From Brienomyrus brachyistius (taxonomy: Eukaryota; Chordata; Actinopteri; Osteoglossiformes; Mormyridae), in assembly GCF_023856365.1 (NCBI RefSeq), contig NC_064548.1:8543642-8607641 (forward strand): a stretch of DNA of 64,000 nucleotides, read 5' to 3'. The translations under genes and the position numbers were made by a program. The first letter of the stretch is position 1; the number at the start of each line of letters is the position of its first letter. Positions 50,674-63,000 of this stretch are shown piece by piece. The notes beneath the pieces are model-generated. The model ran no database searches and was not told where the DNA came from. It worked only from the letters and a program-made list of their open reading frames with translations.

Positions 50674-50945
50674 ATACACACACACAGACGCACACACACA
50701 CACACACACAGACACATACACACACACAGACACACACACAGACACACACACAGACACACAAGCACACACACACACAGACACACAAACACACAGACACACA
50801 CACAGACACACAAGCACACACACACACAGACACACAAACACACAGACACACACATAGACACACACACAGACACACACACACACACACACAGACACACACA
50901 CAGACACACACACACAGACACACAGACACACACACATACACACAG
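50587..50945. repeat. Compound GT / GACA / CA-CAGA microsatellite, ~360 bp
   Basis: A (GT)n block (50588-50604) is followed by (GACA)n (50620-50642) and about 300 bases of CACA interspersed with CAGA, CATA and CAAG. Long open frames in five phases come from the repeat and are not genes. Confidence 0.95.
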
Positions 50946-51568
50946 AAGGAGCAGCATCCCTTTGATGCATCAGAGGGTGCAGTGACTCGCTCCTCCACAG
51001 TACGTGTTGCCATGGCGTCTGGATTTGAAACAAGCTTCATGCTTTTGTTTCAAGGCGCTTCAGCTTTTCATCCTGTGTCGTATTTACTGATTCTGATTGG
51101 TCCTTTCTTAGGTTGCTATTTTATATATATGAATCGAGTTTAGTTAAATACAAGTAGGGGGATGGAATTAAAGCATCACCATGATAGCTTTATCATGATT
51201 ATAATTAAGCTAATTATTTTTTCATAACCAGTCTGTCTTTCACTCTCTCTCTCCCCCCCTCTTCCGTTGCTCCATCTACCCCACCGCTTCTCCCACGCTG
51301 TTCTCTGGGTGGTGTTCTGCTATCCCATCATGTCATCGTGAAGTTTCTTTTGCCCTTTTGTTACCCCTGTGACACCATTGAAAGCACCCCCCCCTCCCTT
51401 CCCCATGTTGCTCCCCGCTGCCTTGAATGGCCTTTTGATGTTGTCTGGAATCGCTCCAGTTCACCATCTATGTCTCACCACGCTTTCCCTTCCACTCAAT
51501 TTCCATCGCATCGGGTCCCAAAATCGGCGGCCGTGTTACTGTCCCGAAGGTCACAGGCAGAGAAAACA

Positions 51569-51569
<1 letters not shown>

Positions 51570-51611
<42 letters not shown>
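51570..51611. repeat. (TA)n microsatellite
   Basis: About 21 uninterrupted TA units between ACATC and CTCTC. Confidence 0.95.
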
Positions 51612-51615
<4 letters not shown>

Positions 51616-51954
51616 CACCGAAGTCCTGGCAGATGGCGTACATGGGGGAAACCCAGAGGCCCCGTTTTTCCCCGAAACACAGACACGCCACAGATGCTTC
51701 AGACTGCTCCAGAAAGCTCACGGCAGCATCCTGTCTCCGGCGGGAGGACACCAGGGTTGTTTCCCTGCCTTTTGTCAAAAATGACACAATAGTAAAGGAT
51801 GCAAAGCTTTCCCGCGATTGGCTGCAGACCTGCCCAGTCATGCTCTCTGGGTTTCAATGTCTACCTGTCACCAGATGCTGTTTGTTAAGGGGGAATCACG
51901 TGGGGTATACAAAATACCATGTCCATCCTCCTGGTTTCACTCTATTTGGCAGGT

Positions 51955-51972
51955 GGGGGGGGGGGGGGGGGG
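51955..51972. repeat. Poly-G tract (18)
   Basis: An uninterrupted run of G. Confidence 0.95.
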
Positions 51973-52439
51973 CGTTAGGGCATTTGTTAGCATTTAAAAA
52001 AATCTTTTGTGTTCCTGAGGGACAATGGTTTTCTTTTTATTCCAAAGAAAAGAAAGATGGTGCAGTGAAAATACTCTGCAATGCTAAGGCCTAATAGTGG
52101 AAGGTAAGTAAAATGATTAATGGATAACAAAATGCGAATGGGTGTCACACTCTATGCACTGCATGCAGACTTGGATTTCTGCCCCTGTAAACACAGAGGA
52201 AGCCGTGCATCCTGCTCCCCCATGGGTCATTAATGCAGCAGCTGTAATGAGGGTTTAATACTCTGTATCCAGTGAGACTGGTGTCTCCACCAAAGACATG
52301 AAGATCTGGGCCATTACTCTGTCCCCATAGCGCACCAGACAGCCAGCTTTGTGTCGTCTGAATATCCCTACTTGGAGAAATGCCCGGCTCGGAGCAGCTG
52401 CAGGTGCATTTCCAGGAATACCTAGATTTCTACAACTAC

Positions 52440-53042
52440 TCACCACCTGCTCATTGAACAGAAAACACGGATGACATTTACAGATTGATAAAACATCCAT
52501 TGAATACTTCCTAGGAGATTTTTCACTGTTAGCTGTGGTTCTGTGGATGTGGAATCCATACCCAGACTCATACATCTCCTTTTACTAATTGTACGAGTAT
52601 CTGGAGTCGGGCTATGGCTGGTTTTCTTGATCAGAACTTTACTCATCATCCATGTCCATGTAATATTAGCCGCATCTTGACCACAAACCCAGATTCCTGC
52701 TTCAAATGTGCCTCCTTCTAGCACAGAGTGGAAGGTTACTTTTATTCGAAGCATGCTCAGATACTCCATCATGGGTGAAAGTAGGCCTTCAGCTGAAAAT
52801 GCACCTTCGCATCGCAGAGCGAGCATGAAGCCGTAAGTCGCCGTAGATGCCGTGAGTTCTGTGCAGATGTGGCCATTGATTTGGCAAAGTTGCAGAAAGT
52901 AGTGGTCGACCCTCCAATATCGAGAGGCGTCTGAGTAGGCTGAGGAGGACACCGATAGCAGGCCTGTGAGTAGACGAGTTGCCATGGAGACGAGCAATCT
53001 TCGAGGGCCTGTCTTGGTCTGGGAGGTTCTGTTATTGGTCAT
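52440..53042 (-). CDS. Unrecognised 200-codon open frame (hypothetical)
   Basis: From an ATG at 53042 a frame of 200 codons stays open; a second in-frame ATG in better context (CCATGGC) lies at 52985 and would give 181 residues. The translation has no internal repeats or low-complexity sequence, unlike other long frames nearby. It contains a moderately hydrophobic start (MATRLLTGLLSVSSSAYS), five scattered cysteines, an N-glycosylation-type NITW and a balanced amino-acid composition. I do not recognise any family. A second minus-strand frame (52255-52575) overlaps its 3' part in another phase, and a CAG|GTGGTGAGTAG donor-like site lies near its end. It could be a single-exon gene, an exon, a decayed mobile-element ORF or chance. 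Confidence 0.22.
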   Translation of the reverse strand: MTNNRTSQTKTGPRRLLVSMATRLLTGLLSVSSSAYSDASRYWRVDHYFLQLCQINGHICTELTASTATYGFMLALRCEGAFSAEGLLSPMMEYLSMLRIKVTFHSVLEGGTFEAGIWVCGQDAANITWTWMMSKVLIKKTSHSPTPDTRTISKRRCMSLGMDSTSTEPQLTVKNLLGSIQWMFYQSVNVIRVFCSMSRW

Positions 53043-54404
53043 GTGTTTTGTTCTCCTGTTCAAAAGCCAATAAAGGACAGACACACACACACCATCACTA
53101 ACAGAACGAAAATGGCCAGTCTGTATATAGGACTCATGTCCTCAGTGAAATTGACTGTTGTGTCTTTATTATGTGGAATAATGACCACCTCTGGCAGACA
53201 AGCGCAGCTCAGTCAGGATCGATGGTTCAATTAAAAAGCCATATTGACAAAAGCCTTCGAGGAACGGGTTACAGCAGAGGACAGTGCTGATTGTAATGTA
53301 ATATTTTCAGCAGAAATGGGAAGATTTGCTGGCCATAACCTTATTATTCTGAGATTTTTAATCTTCCTAGTAAAACTTCAAGTCACCACCTGCCCAGAAC
53401 CAAAGGACACTGCTTAAAAACTCCACACGTCTACTGGTGAGGACGCGAATGGCAGCGTGGGAGTGACCCTGGGGTGTTCTGAAGAAAGACAAATGCATAG
53501 AACAGTACTAGTGTTACCTGAAACTAATTAAGGCTAATAGGTTCACTTAAAATTCCACCAGAAACGCTAGAGGAAATAAATGGCTTTTTTAAATTGTTTT
53601 GTTAATATTACTTAATGTTATTATCTATATTTTTTATATTTTGTAAATCGTATGTTATTTTTTACCTATATTATGCATTCCGTTTTAAGCTGTTTAGAAT
53701 GTTTGCGTATGTGACAAACGAAAGCTTGAAACTTGCAATAATCCGGCCATGACAGGGACAGAAATACAATCACAGGTGTCCTCGGGTTGCCTGTACGTGG
53801 AGAATCTTTTCCTCCATTTCAGCTTCCCGTAAGCGATACCTGTGGCATTCTGACCCCTAACAAGCTTCCCTTTGTTCTTAAAATACCATGAGAAATATGA
53901 ATGTTCTTCAGAGACGCTCCCTAATGAATACGGTGCCCTGACCGAGCTGCTGGTGAAACAAAACCACACTCAGTTACTGCTGTTAGATTGAACTTCGAAC
54001 TTTTATTCTCGTTTCAGTGCAAGATTTGCCCTTAAATTGTAGCTTACAATCTGATATTTAACTAATGGTCAGATTTTACCGGCAATGATCAGTCAGCAGG
54101 GCGCCGGTTGAGACTCCGTGGAGTCATGGTGATTTTCTGCTTCTTTTCCCCCTTTGTTGTTCAAAAAGGAAACATCTTTAGAAAACTGCAGCAAAGGTGC
54201 ATTACTATACCTTCACCATGAAAAGGCCGTTCTTGATTTTTTACTGCTGTGTAAAATTCTTTACTGGTTATTGCATCATACTCGCAGAATATAAATATTT
54301 CAAATTAGTGCACACTATGGTTACACTATTTCTTTCGGTTGAAAGATACCGGAATACCAGACTGGGAAACCCACCTCATGAAATATATATGGAAAAAACA
54401 TCCG
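53043..54404. other. Intergenic, no gene recognised
   Basis: AT-rich sequence, including a TTTTTTATATTTTG stretch near 53630, with no supported exon. Confidence 0.5.
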
Positions 54405-54560
54405 GAGTGCTGTGTGGCTCAGTGAACTCGGATATTGTGTGCGTGATAAGAAGGTCAGCAGAGTGATGTCACCATTGGGCCCTTGACCCACAGTTGTTCC
54501 CGACTGTCTGACCCAGCCTGTATGTCACTTTGGATAAAAGTGTCTAAAATGTGGCAAACG
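54405..54560 (+). mobile_element. tRNA-derived SINE, shortened
   Basis: A GCTGTGTGGCTCAGTGAACT head is followed by CATTGGGCCCTTGACCCACA and a tail ACTTTGGATAAAAGTGTCTA typical of fish SINEs. The centre is reduced. Confidence 0.55.
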
Positions 54561-56639
54561 CAAGGCTAATAACTCTAATGGGACCACGTAAATTTCACGA
54601 CAGGCCTTTTCGACACGCACACGACAGCACAACCACGCCTATGTGATCTGGGCATGTACACCTGAGCTGCAGCCAGAATGACAATCCTCCGGAACATCAC
54701 TGCCACCCTGGCAGACCCCCCCTCCCAAAGGAGTGTTCCCCTGCGCCCCACTAGGAAGATGAAATGTCAGGATAAAGATGGCACATTATGCAGTCAGCTT
54801 GCCAGACGACGATGCGTTTAGATTGACGTATGTGTCCGAAAGCCACGGGGGGGGATGAAAGAAAAAAGAAATGAATACAGGTAGTGAGGAAAAGCTATAT
54901 GAACTGTTTCAGATGTAAAATGTCTAATTCAGGATCTTACCTGATTAAAGACAGTATCTATATCAGAGCTGTAGCAGCTCAAATCAGATAGACAGACAGA
55001 AAGGTAAATAAATATAAACGAACAAACTATTTATAAATTCGTCTGTTTCATGGGGAGAGCTGTGACGCATCACATTTAATTTTGGTAAAGAAAAAGCATT
55101 GCAGATTTAAGAAACTAGAGAGAATCAAGACAAAGGCAGCAAGGCAAAGAGAATTCAGGATGGGCTGTTTTTCCTCCCGAACAAACAAAATTGAATTGTT
55201 TCTCTGTGTGATCAGGGACCACACGGCCTTTTGTTTCCCCCTTCATACCTCTTTGACAGTTTAATCTGGGACTGTGTTCCATTTCCCCATGGTGCATTAG
55301 TGTCTAATATATAGGCCTAGTGTGTTGAGAGAGAAAACGACTGCATCCTCGGAGAACAGGACCCCTTAAAAAAATATATGGGCAGAAATGTATGTCATAA
55401 TTCAAATAATCTGCATTTCAACAAACAGCAGTTCTTGTACTAAAGTATTAGCTTTCTGGTGTGTTACACTGATAGCAGTGCCCTAAAGTAACTTAACTTA
55501 CATAAACTCACTCCATTCCTAAGACCCCAATGCAAACGTCCCTGTACACAGGCGGACGTGCTGCAAAGAGGCACGCCTTCTTGTCGGCTAAAACCAGCTT
55601 CGTTCATGTAGGAGATACGAGTCGCTCCCCCCACATCTGACAATGAGGAAACCGGTCGATAGAGCCAAGGTATGACGAAAAACTACTCTGCGACCCTGTT
55701 TAACAAAGCACAATTGTATTATAAACATAAATACACATAAACACACAAACAAAATGGCATGATTTCATTAAATGCCTATATAAATACCTTCATGTCTTTT
55801 GGAGAGTTAGAATATCATGTGCAGCCTGTGTAGCGTTTAGCCCAAGTGACTTCTAGTGGGTTACAGAAAAAGGGCCACTTTAATCAATCCATACGAAAGA
55901 CAAAACAATGAAACATTTTTTTCTGACAGTATTCAATGGTAAAACAACAACAATAGGGACATTAACTATGCACATGCAACCTTACGTTTGCTGGGGACGA
56001 AAAATCTTAAACAAAAACAAATCGGAACTAAACTAAGGTGTTTCAAAACAACCCAGAACATATTACCTACATATTCCTCCAAAAAGCAGTCAGAAACAAA
56101 ATTAGTATTAAACATTTATGCATTCACCTTAAACAAACATTCACTCCAGATATTTACATATGTATGTCTCAACAGTTTGATGCACACAAAAAGTTATACA
56201 ATATTTTTGTCCATTGACCATTCATACAGCCTCCGTAGTGAAAAACAAAATCAACCGAAAAGCCTTTTACGATGCAAAGAGTGATTTTACATTGGTTGAA
56301 ATTATATTTTTTAGATGATGATACAAAGTATATTAGATGCATTTATAAAACCCAGGTTGAAGTAGTTTAAAATACAAAAACCTGAATAAGTCTAGGGATG
56401 TTTCCATAAAGGCTGCTGTAGGAAAACGGGGAAGTTCAGTGTCAGTATGCAGAAGAGAAATGGCTGTTTAGCCAGAAATCATCCTATTCCGTTTTGTGAC
56501 CGAACATGAACCTGACCTTTATGGGTAATTATTCGGCCATTTAAAGTAATTAAATATACAGCATGACAAAAATTCAGAACACTATCAAATTATTGTATTG
56601 TCACGAAAAACAACTAATGACTAAAAGCACATCAGACTA
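54561..56639. other. Intergenic / possible distal SH3BP4 3' UTR
   Basis: AT-rich, repeat-poor sequence downstream of SH3BP4 on its strand. Part may be transcribed as a long 3' UTR. No coding frame is supported, including the 98-codon plus-strand frame at 55988-56284. Confidence 0.4.
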
Positions 56640-56916
56640 TATGAAAGAATTAGATTTTTTTTTTATTACAATTATTCGACAATGAATGTAGAAAATTCAT
56701 CAAGTGGTACTAAAATTGCGCATGTGCATTTGCGAGTAAAAAATATATTTATTCTCAATATCGACGATAATAGGAACGATAATACTTTTGGGAAATAAAT
56801 AAACACACGTGACTGTTTTGGCTGGAATGGCTGACCATCGACAAATATAGGCTACAGCCAAACCTCACGGTCTCTCCCAAAGTCAAATCCTGGGGTGAGG
56901 GGAGGTTAAGGTGAGG
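56640..56916 (-). terminator. SH3BP4 3' UTR start with candidate poly(A) signals
   Basis: On the minus strand AATAAA occurs at 56748-56753 and 56662-56667, about 165 and 250 bases after the stop codon. They are the nearest canonical polyadenylation hexamers, but the true cleavage site could lie further downstream because the flanking sequence to about 55.7 kb is AT-rich and repeat-poor. Confidence 0.35.
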
Positions 56917-57141
56917 CTAGATGGCAAAATCGTCCTGCGCGGCGGGGCTGAACGCGGAGCTCCGCAGGGCATCCAGGCAGTTGACGAGGATGAGTGTGCC
57001 AGTCAGGTGCTTCCAGCGCTTGGTGATGGGGTTCTTCATCTTATCCAGGCCCACCTGCAGCTCCTGGATCACGTCCCTATAGCTGTCCCCGATTTGTGCC
57101 GCCCACGTCAGCAGGAAATCATAGGCAGGCTTCCACATGGA
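56917..57141 (-). CDS. sh3bp4: SH3BP4 terminal coding exon with stop
   Basis: The last coding exon follows a TACCGTAG acceptor and begins TCC ATG TGG (Ser-Met-Trp). It encodes 74 residues, including [40 protein letters not shown] and [18 protein letters not shown], and ends [10 protein letters not shown] with TAG. The DDF-hydrophobic-Ile ending is characteristic of SH3BP4. Phase 0 agrees with the previous exon, and together the three exons give about 303 C-terminal residues, roughly a third of the ~960-residue family length. An in-frame ATG at its start should not be taken as a gene start. The 3' UTR lies to the left. Confidence 0.95.
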   Translation of the reverse strand, partial: SMWKPAYDFLLTWAAQIGDSYRDVIQELQVGLDKMKNPITKRWKHLTGTLILVNCLDALRSSAFSPAAQDDFAI

Positions 57142-57506
57142 CTACGGTAGACAAGAAATAGAGTTACATATGACCGAAGATGTAACCTTTAACGAAAGCA
57201 ATTTTCAGATACGCCAGAATTCATGCATGATATTAACAGTACTAGAAATGTAGCAATGATGTGGCACAGGGGACTGCACCATCTTGATATCTGTGGACTG
57301 TTTTACGCTACAACTAATCAAATTTTGGGGAGGGGTCACACCAGTGACCACCTGCTGTGGCCTGCCGGGGTTGGGCACCCCTAATTTAGTGACATGGTCA
57401 GAAAATTAAGGCCATGACATCACATGGAGGAATTAACCACTCATGCAGGTAGTCGGGTTCTGAGGGTGTCCCATAATGCTTCAGGGCACTTAAGGGTTCC
57501 GCCCAC
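57142..57506 (-). other. SH3BP4 last intron (365 bases)
   Basis: This GT-AG intron has donor GTGGGC at 57506 and acceptor TACCGTAG ending at 57142. It includes a short stretch (about 57320-57400) resembling a dispersed fish repeat containing GGGTTGGGCACCCCTAA. It holds no coding sequence. Confidence 0.85.
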
Positions 57507-57695
57507 CTCGTTGTCCACCACTCCATTCTTGTCCCGATGGGGGGCCTCGTAGGCATCCATCTGCTGCTTGGATACCTTGGCCAGCTTCTCGGCCAGCTCC
57601 CTCCAGCGGGCGGACACCTCCACGGCTGTGGTCAGCAGCACAAAGTCCATTATGAGTCGGGCCACCAGCCCTTGGCAATCCATCTTCAGCAGGGC
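57507..57695 (-). CDS. sh3bp4: SH3BP4 penultimate coding exon
   Basis: This is a 189-base, 63-codon, phase 0-0 exon bounded by a CCCCAG acceptor after a pyrimidine tract and a GAG|GTGGGC donor. It encodes [40 protein letters not shown] and [20 protein letters not shown], the middle of the SH3BP4 C-terminal helical (death-like) region. The join from the upstream exon (..KELMA / ALLKMD..) is in frame and matches the order in vertebrate SH3BP4. The intron upstream is 5,806 bases and the one downstream is 365 bases. The open frame that continues upstream to 57815 is intron read-through, not coding. Confidence 0.95.
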
Positions 57696-59287
57696 CTGGG
57701 GAAAGGGGGGCCGTGCGATCAGATAGGACATCTTAGATAGAGATTTTAGAACAACGCCTGACAGTGCAGATATAAAAATCATGAATCTCAACCTAGAAAT
57801 CGGAACATGGACCACTGGAGGTTGTCGAGTGTAAAAAGCTGCAGCCTCGCAAACCTGACCAAATGAGCAGCTCTGGAATCACCCGTAACGTCTCCCTCCC
57901 GGCTTTATTTGACGGACTCATTCCACTCTGAATTTAATTTGCCAAAAATGGGGTGCAGGCCAGCAAGTTGCTAAGCACATTATCAGGATGCATGAAAGAA
58001 TCCTTAGATTCTTTGGGTACAATTAGTTTGGTCTAAAGTGGGGGAATAAAATATTCCACTAATCTGAGGAAGATATACAAAAAACCGGCCAAGAATGTCC
58101 ACTCACAAAGGCAGCCTTGCAGACTAACAAGGACACCCCCCTGGGTCCGGCCTGCATTCTCTTGCCCTACTGTTCTGCACTCACTCCAAAAGTACAATGG
58201 CAGTAACAGTCGTTTGCCCCGTGCCACACGCAAACACAGGCACACACTCACTCTTTACTGCGGTATATGGCTCAGAGTGCACCCCCCCAAAACAAACAAA
58301 CAAACAAAAACTGCAAAACACATGAAAGTTGTTACATTGTTAGATCTGGCACTTTCTAGATACACCAAGTCTTTAACTGCCATATTTGGAGAAGCATGGC
58401 CCGTATGGATACTTTGCTCTATTTTCCTACAAAAATTGAGAGAGGCACACACATAGAGGCATTTGGGAGCATGGCGACAGCATGCAGGGGGTGTCACGGC
58501 TCATACACCCTCCTACTTTTACGGAAATTCCTAACGAAGCCGAGGCCTGATCTAAAAAATGTTCCCCTTCAGGCTGCAGTTCCTCCCAAAAAACAAAGGG
58601 CGTAAGGCAAAGTGAAATTATATACAGGGGTGAGTCAAGAGAGACACGTCAGTCTAAAACGAACACAGTGCAGTTTGCACCCACATGAGGGGCAGCTGAT
58701 TTGGAGTTGAAACCACGCAATACCTAGACTCTGCAGAGCGCTAGACACCACCTAAAATGATGCAAGCGGCATTTCTAGAACCTGTGACCTCCTCATCAAC
58801 CCGTACTCAGTTTCTGTACGTTCCAGGAACCGACCCCGGTTGTGGAGACCCTTGACCCTGAATCACCCAACACCACATTTCCACAAGGCCTTTAAAAGAG
58901 CTGAACTGGTGAAACTAGTTTTAGTTCCAACCATGTCAAAATGCAGACCTCCTTAGCCTGGCATGTATAGCTCTCCAAAAGGATGGATTTGTATTCAAAC
59001 TGCAACTCGCATTTCACAGTTAACAATAAAGAGGAAACATCTGTAGAAATGCGATTCTGGTGTTAGCCTTCATCATACACAATACCATGAGTATCAGCTA
59101 CACTGTAGGTAATTGTCATTGTGGTCACCAGGAAAAAGTGATGCATGATTCACAGCAGCATGTTGTGCATTTTTGCAGATATGTGAACACTTTGCCAAAA
59201 ATATAGGCTGATAATCGAAGGGAAGAGAAAAATATTATGAAGACATCTCTTTTTAAAGACAATCTTAAAATAGTAATAATCTTGAAG

Positions 59288-59303
59288 TTTTTTTTTTTTT
59301 TTT
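59288..59303. repeat. Poly-T tract in SH3BP4 intron
   Basis: A run of T followed by AAAGTTG, next to a dispersed-repeat fragment (59310-59400). On the minus strand it may be the A-tail of a retroposon. Confidence 0.6.
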
Positions 59304-59988
59304 AAAGTTGAAGAATCACTTTCAACTCATTTCTGTATAGTGCCTTTCATAACACCGTTGCCCAAGGCACTTAACAAGAGTGTGTGGCAATACATCATTT
59401 ATACAAAATGATGTATGAAACATGGAAAAAGGGAAGAGATAAAGAAAGAAGGTTTCATTACAGTCAAGAGTTGTGAACCCGCTGCAAATGAGGTCAGTGT
59501 GTGTGACAGAGAGGACCGTGGTACACAGGCACTCTTGTGTTCTCTCGTGGTTCTGTAGTTGTAGTTCTGAAGTGGAAATGACCCATTCCAGAGCAAACAT
59601 CTGTGCAAGCGTCTCTTTGTGCGCGTCCCTTTGAATGTGTGCATGTCTGTTTTAAATGATGCATCGGGGCACTCGTTAATACTCATGAAGCGGTTAAAAA
59701 AAAAAAAAAAAAGAAATCTAGCCGCGAGGCCGTTCATCTGGAGAGGCCTGCAGGTTCACCTGCCACCGCTGGCCCGGGCGAATCTGCATGTACAGTGACT
59801 GGAAAAATAAAATGGACATGTAGCCCTTCACACAGCAAGTTAAACAGGAAGGTGTGAGCAACGACACACAACACCGAATCATAACAAGAGACAACATACT
59901 ACGTTAAGGACTATAAATCCAAAGACATAAGCCATTCCATTAAAATTCAAAATTTAATTACAATTGGTTACTATTTCAATTTAAACAG

Positions 59989-60087
59989 GGGTGTATTAAT
60001 GCATAGGCTGTCCTAGGCTATAGCCCAGAGCCCCAGCAAACGACAGGGCCCCACCCTGCCTCAGGGAAAATGGGGCGGCCAATTAAA
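59989..60087 (+). repeat. Dispersed repeat family X, copy 2 (inside SH3BP4 intron)
   Basis: TAGGCTATAGCCCAGAGCCC, GCAAACGACAGGGCC and GGGAAAATGGGGCGGCCAAT match copy 1 in opposite orientation. Confidence 0.65.
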
Positions 60088-63000
60088 ATGAGAATACCTG
60101 AAAGTTCAAGCTGATGCAAGTATAGGGCCGCTAGATAAATTAATCTGTCCCTGAATATGAAAGTGTGTTGGTAATGATCTTTCATGTACATGCATTCAGA
60201 TTTAGATTTTTTGGCAACAGTAACTCAGAAATGATAGAAATATATAAAAAAAAGAGGGTTTAATGTCCCAAAAGTGTTTAATACGCTGCATTTAACTAAG
60301 ATTCTTCGGTTTTCTTTTCCCCTCCTCTGACTTTCTGCTGAGAATGGTTGACGTGTAACACTTGCTTTTCCTCCAGACGGAGCCTGTGATGTAACATACA
60401 TAGCTCAGTAATGAACACAGCTCTTTGTAAAAACAGCCCCTGACAAGAGTCTCCCTGAAGACACCTACACACCCAGGTTTGGTCCACATTTTACTTGAGG
60501 GAGCACAAATAATGTAGTATTATGTAATTACTTATGTATTAACCACAAACTAATTCTTTACATACAGATCAGTTACATACTGATCTCATGTTTTCTCTCA
60601 AGCAGTTACTATATTTGTTACTATATCTTAATTCTGTAAATCTTTGTGAAATACTAAAGAACTACAAACAGAACAAGTAATGTATAACATATACCAGTCT
60701 CATGTTTGTTCATCATTAATGAACCATGACGTGTCTTATCACCAGTAGCAACTATATTTGTTCATGATTTGTACTTCAGTGGTAACTTACTGACTAGTAA
60801 GCATTTGTGTTCCCTCAAGTAAAGAGCCACTGGATTCCCTTCGTAGAGCAGAGTGGAAAGTCTGCTTGACTTCACATGCTTGTTTACATCCCTTAAACCC
60901 TGAACCTCCTCAAGCTTATCCATGCTCACTCCTGAAAAATAAACATGCCACACACTGGCTTTATGGAAAAGTCTGAGACTCATGTTGTGCCGTGAATGTA
61001 ATTGTTTAAATATGCAAAATCGACTCTGTAGTTATATAACATGATAAATTATATGATAATGTAATTTCTGGAGCTATTAAAATATGCAGGAATACTGCAA
61101 AGAAATGTCTTTTGTACCATTGTTTATGGAATTGCTGGTACAGATTAATGGCAACATTTGGCAAACATTTTAATAATATATATTTGAAAAAAAATCTGTT
61201 TTGCCCCAAGATAAACGTCTGCAACAAACACAATGGATGTTGTCTGATGCCATTTCTCTTTTAAAAAGGCTCTGCTCCAAAGCCAGCTAACTGCGTCGTA
61301 CAGAGTGTGACTAGATCGTCATTCATTTCTTGCAGCAAGTCAAGGCATCAGCTCAGCCATCAAAGGACTGAAGAGGAAAGTGCAAATGCACTGCAAGAAA
61401 CAGTGGGGAAGGAGAGGTGACTGCAGTTTTGATCTACAGGCAGGTTTTCATCCCTGATACACTCTGTTCGGGCTGAAACTCAATCTCTTTCCTGAAGATC
61501 AACTTAAATCATTCTACTGCTGAACACCGAGGACAGGAGGAACAAGAACAAAGAACCGTTGTCCTGAAGAACCATACAGAATCCCAGCAGTGTTTCTACA
61601 GATCCATCTCAACTCCTGATCTAAGAGAGCTGTGCTGTTGTTACTGGAGCAATCAGAGAGATGCCCTCACTCTGCCTGACCTCCTATTTATCTTAACATG
61701 AGACGGTTGGTCGGGAGTGACCGTGACTCAGCATGAACTAGCTTTAGACTCCTCTAATGAATTACAACTCCTCAGGCACTAGGCAGAAATATTACAAACT
61801 TCCATCCTTCTCTCAGTAAGACACGAAGGCCCGCTGGTAAGGGAACACGTCTAGTGGACTTTGTAGTTTTGTGTTTGGGCGCTGCACGTATGGCTGTCCT
61901 CCAGAGAGCAAGCTTAACGGTGAACGCTGAAAGCCGTCCATGGTACTGCCGCTGGCGGTTAAAAATTAATGCCGCGCGTAGTTTAAATGTCACGCCGCTT
62001 CCACAGAGAGGGAAAAATCTCAGTGCCTTTTGTAATTTGGTAAATATTTACTCCTGACAAGACTGGAAGGCAGGATGAGGCTAGGGGGTCGGTGCGCGCT
62101 ATCGCGTAATCACCGAAACAGGATGTGGCATGAAAGGCGTTTAGGTATCTTTCGGTGGCGAGGTTCCGTCATTGAGACAAACGCCTCTATAGTGAGACCG
62201 ATTTGTTAGGCTTCTGGCGGTGCGATGCGGTTCATCAAGCTGGAAATGCATGCAGTGCGCGTCTACACCGTCTCCTCCACCCCACTGCTAAATACTCAAA
62301 AGGCCGGCTTTCAGCCTGGAGCTGGGGAAATGGAACGCCAAACAGACAGCCGGGGAATCACAGAGGCATAAAACCAGAGCAAAAACACATAATAAAAATC
62401 ACTGCTTCTTAACTACTTAATGAAGACTACACAGATATCACCATAAGAGAACCCTAACATCAAGCATCATTTATTAAGAAACTACTATGGTTCTCCTGTG
62501 GGGGGGGGGGGAAGTTTAGCAAGCTAGCATCTCTACCAACACAAAGTCGACACTAAAGCTATTATTCAGCCCTATCCTGCACTTACATTCCCTTCTAAAT
62601 AATACAGTAACAGTCCAAAAGCTTTGTGTGTCGCCACAGTTCTACGTTCTTGTCCTAACGGGCTGTACATGAACGTTTAAGTGCACACAAGTGCTTGCAC
62701 AATGCTCCCGAACTCCCTTAGATGCAGGCTAATGATATTCAGGTTACACAGAGATGGCCTCTCCGTGGAGACTACACTCGCGGAAACGCTTTCTTTTGTA
62801 CCACTACAAACAATTGAAAGGAACGTAGCACAGTCACAATACCAGGACAAAGACTGTTGACTAAGACTGACAAGCAATACCAGAGAGATATGCAAACTTC
62901 AGGTTCATGCGATACTCTTATCTTGCATTTATATTCTATGAATGTTAATGGAAACCATGTTCTATAATCACTGTCAAGACTCTCCCTCCTTTAGCGAGAT

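Noticed and set aside
50527..51143. Cys/Val- and His/Thr-rich proteins
   Set aside because: These are translations of the CA/CAGA microsatellite in five frames.
52255..52400. Reverse-transcriptase-like YSDD motif on the minus strand
   Set aside because: The frame has stops on both sides and no other RT motifs, so the match is by chance.
57696..57815. Coding extension upstream of the SH3BP4 penultimate exon
   Set aside because: A pyrimidine tract and CCCCAG acceptor mark the exon start at 57695, and the upstream translation has no similarity to the family.
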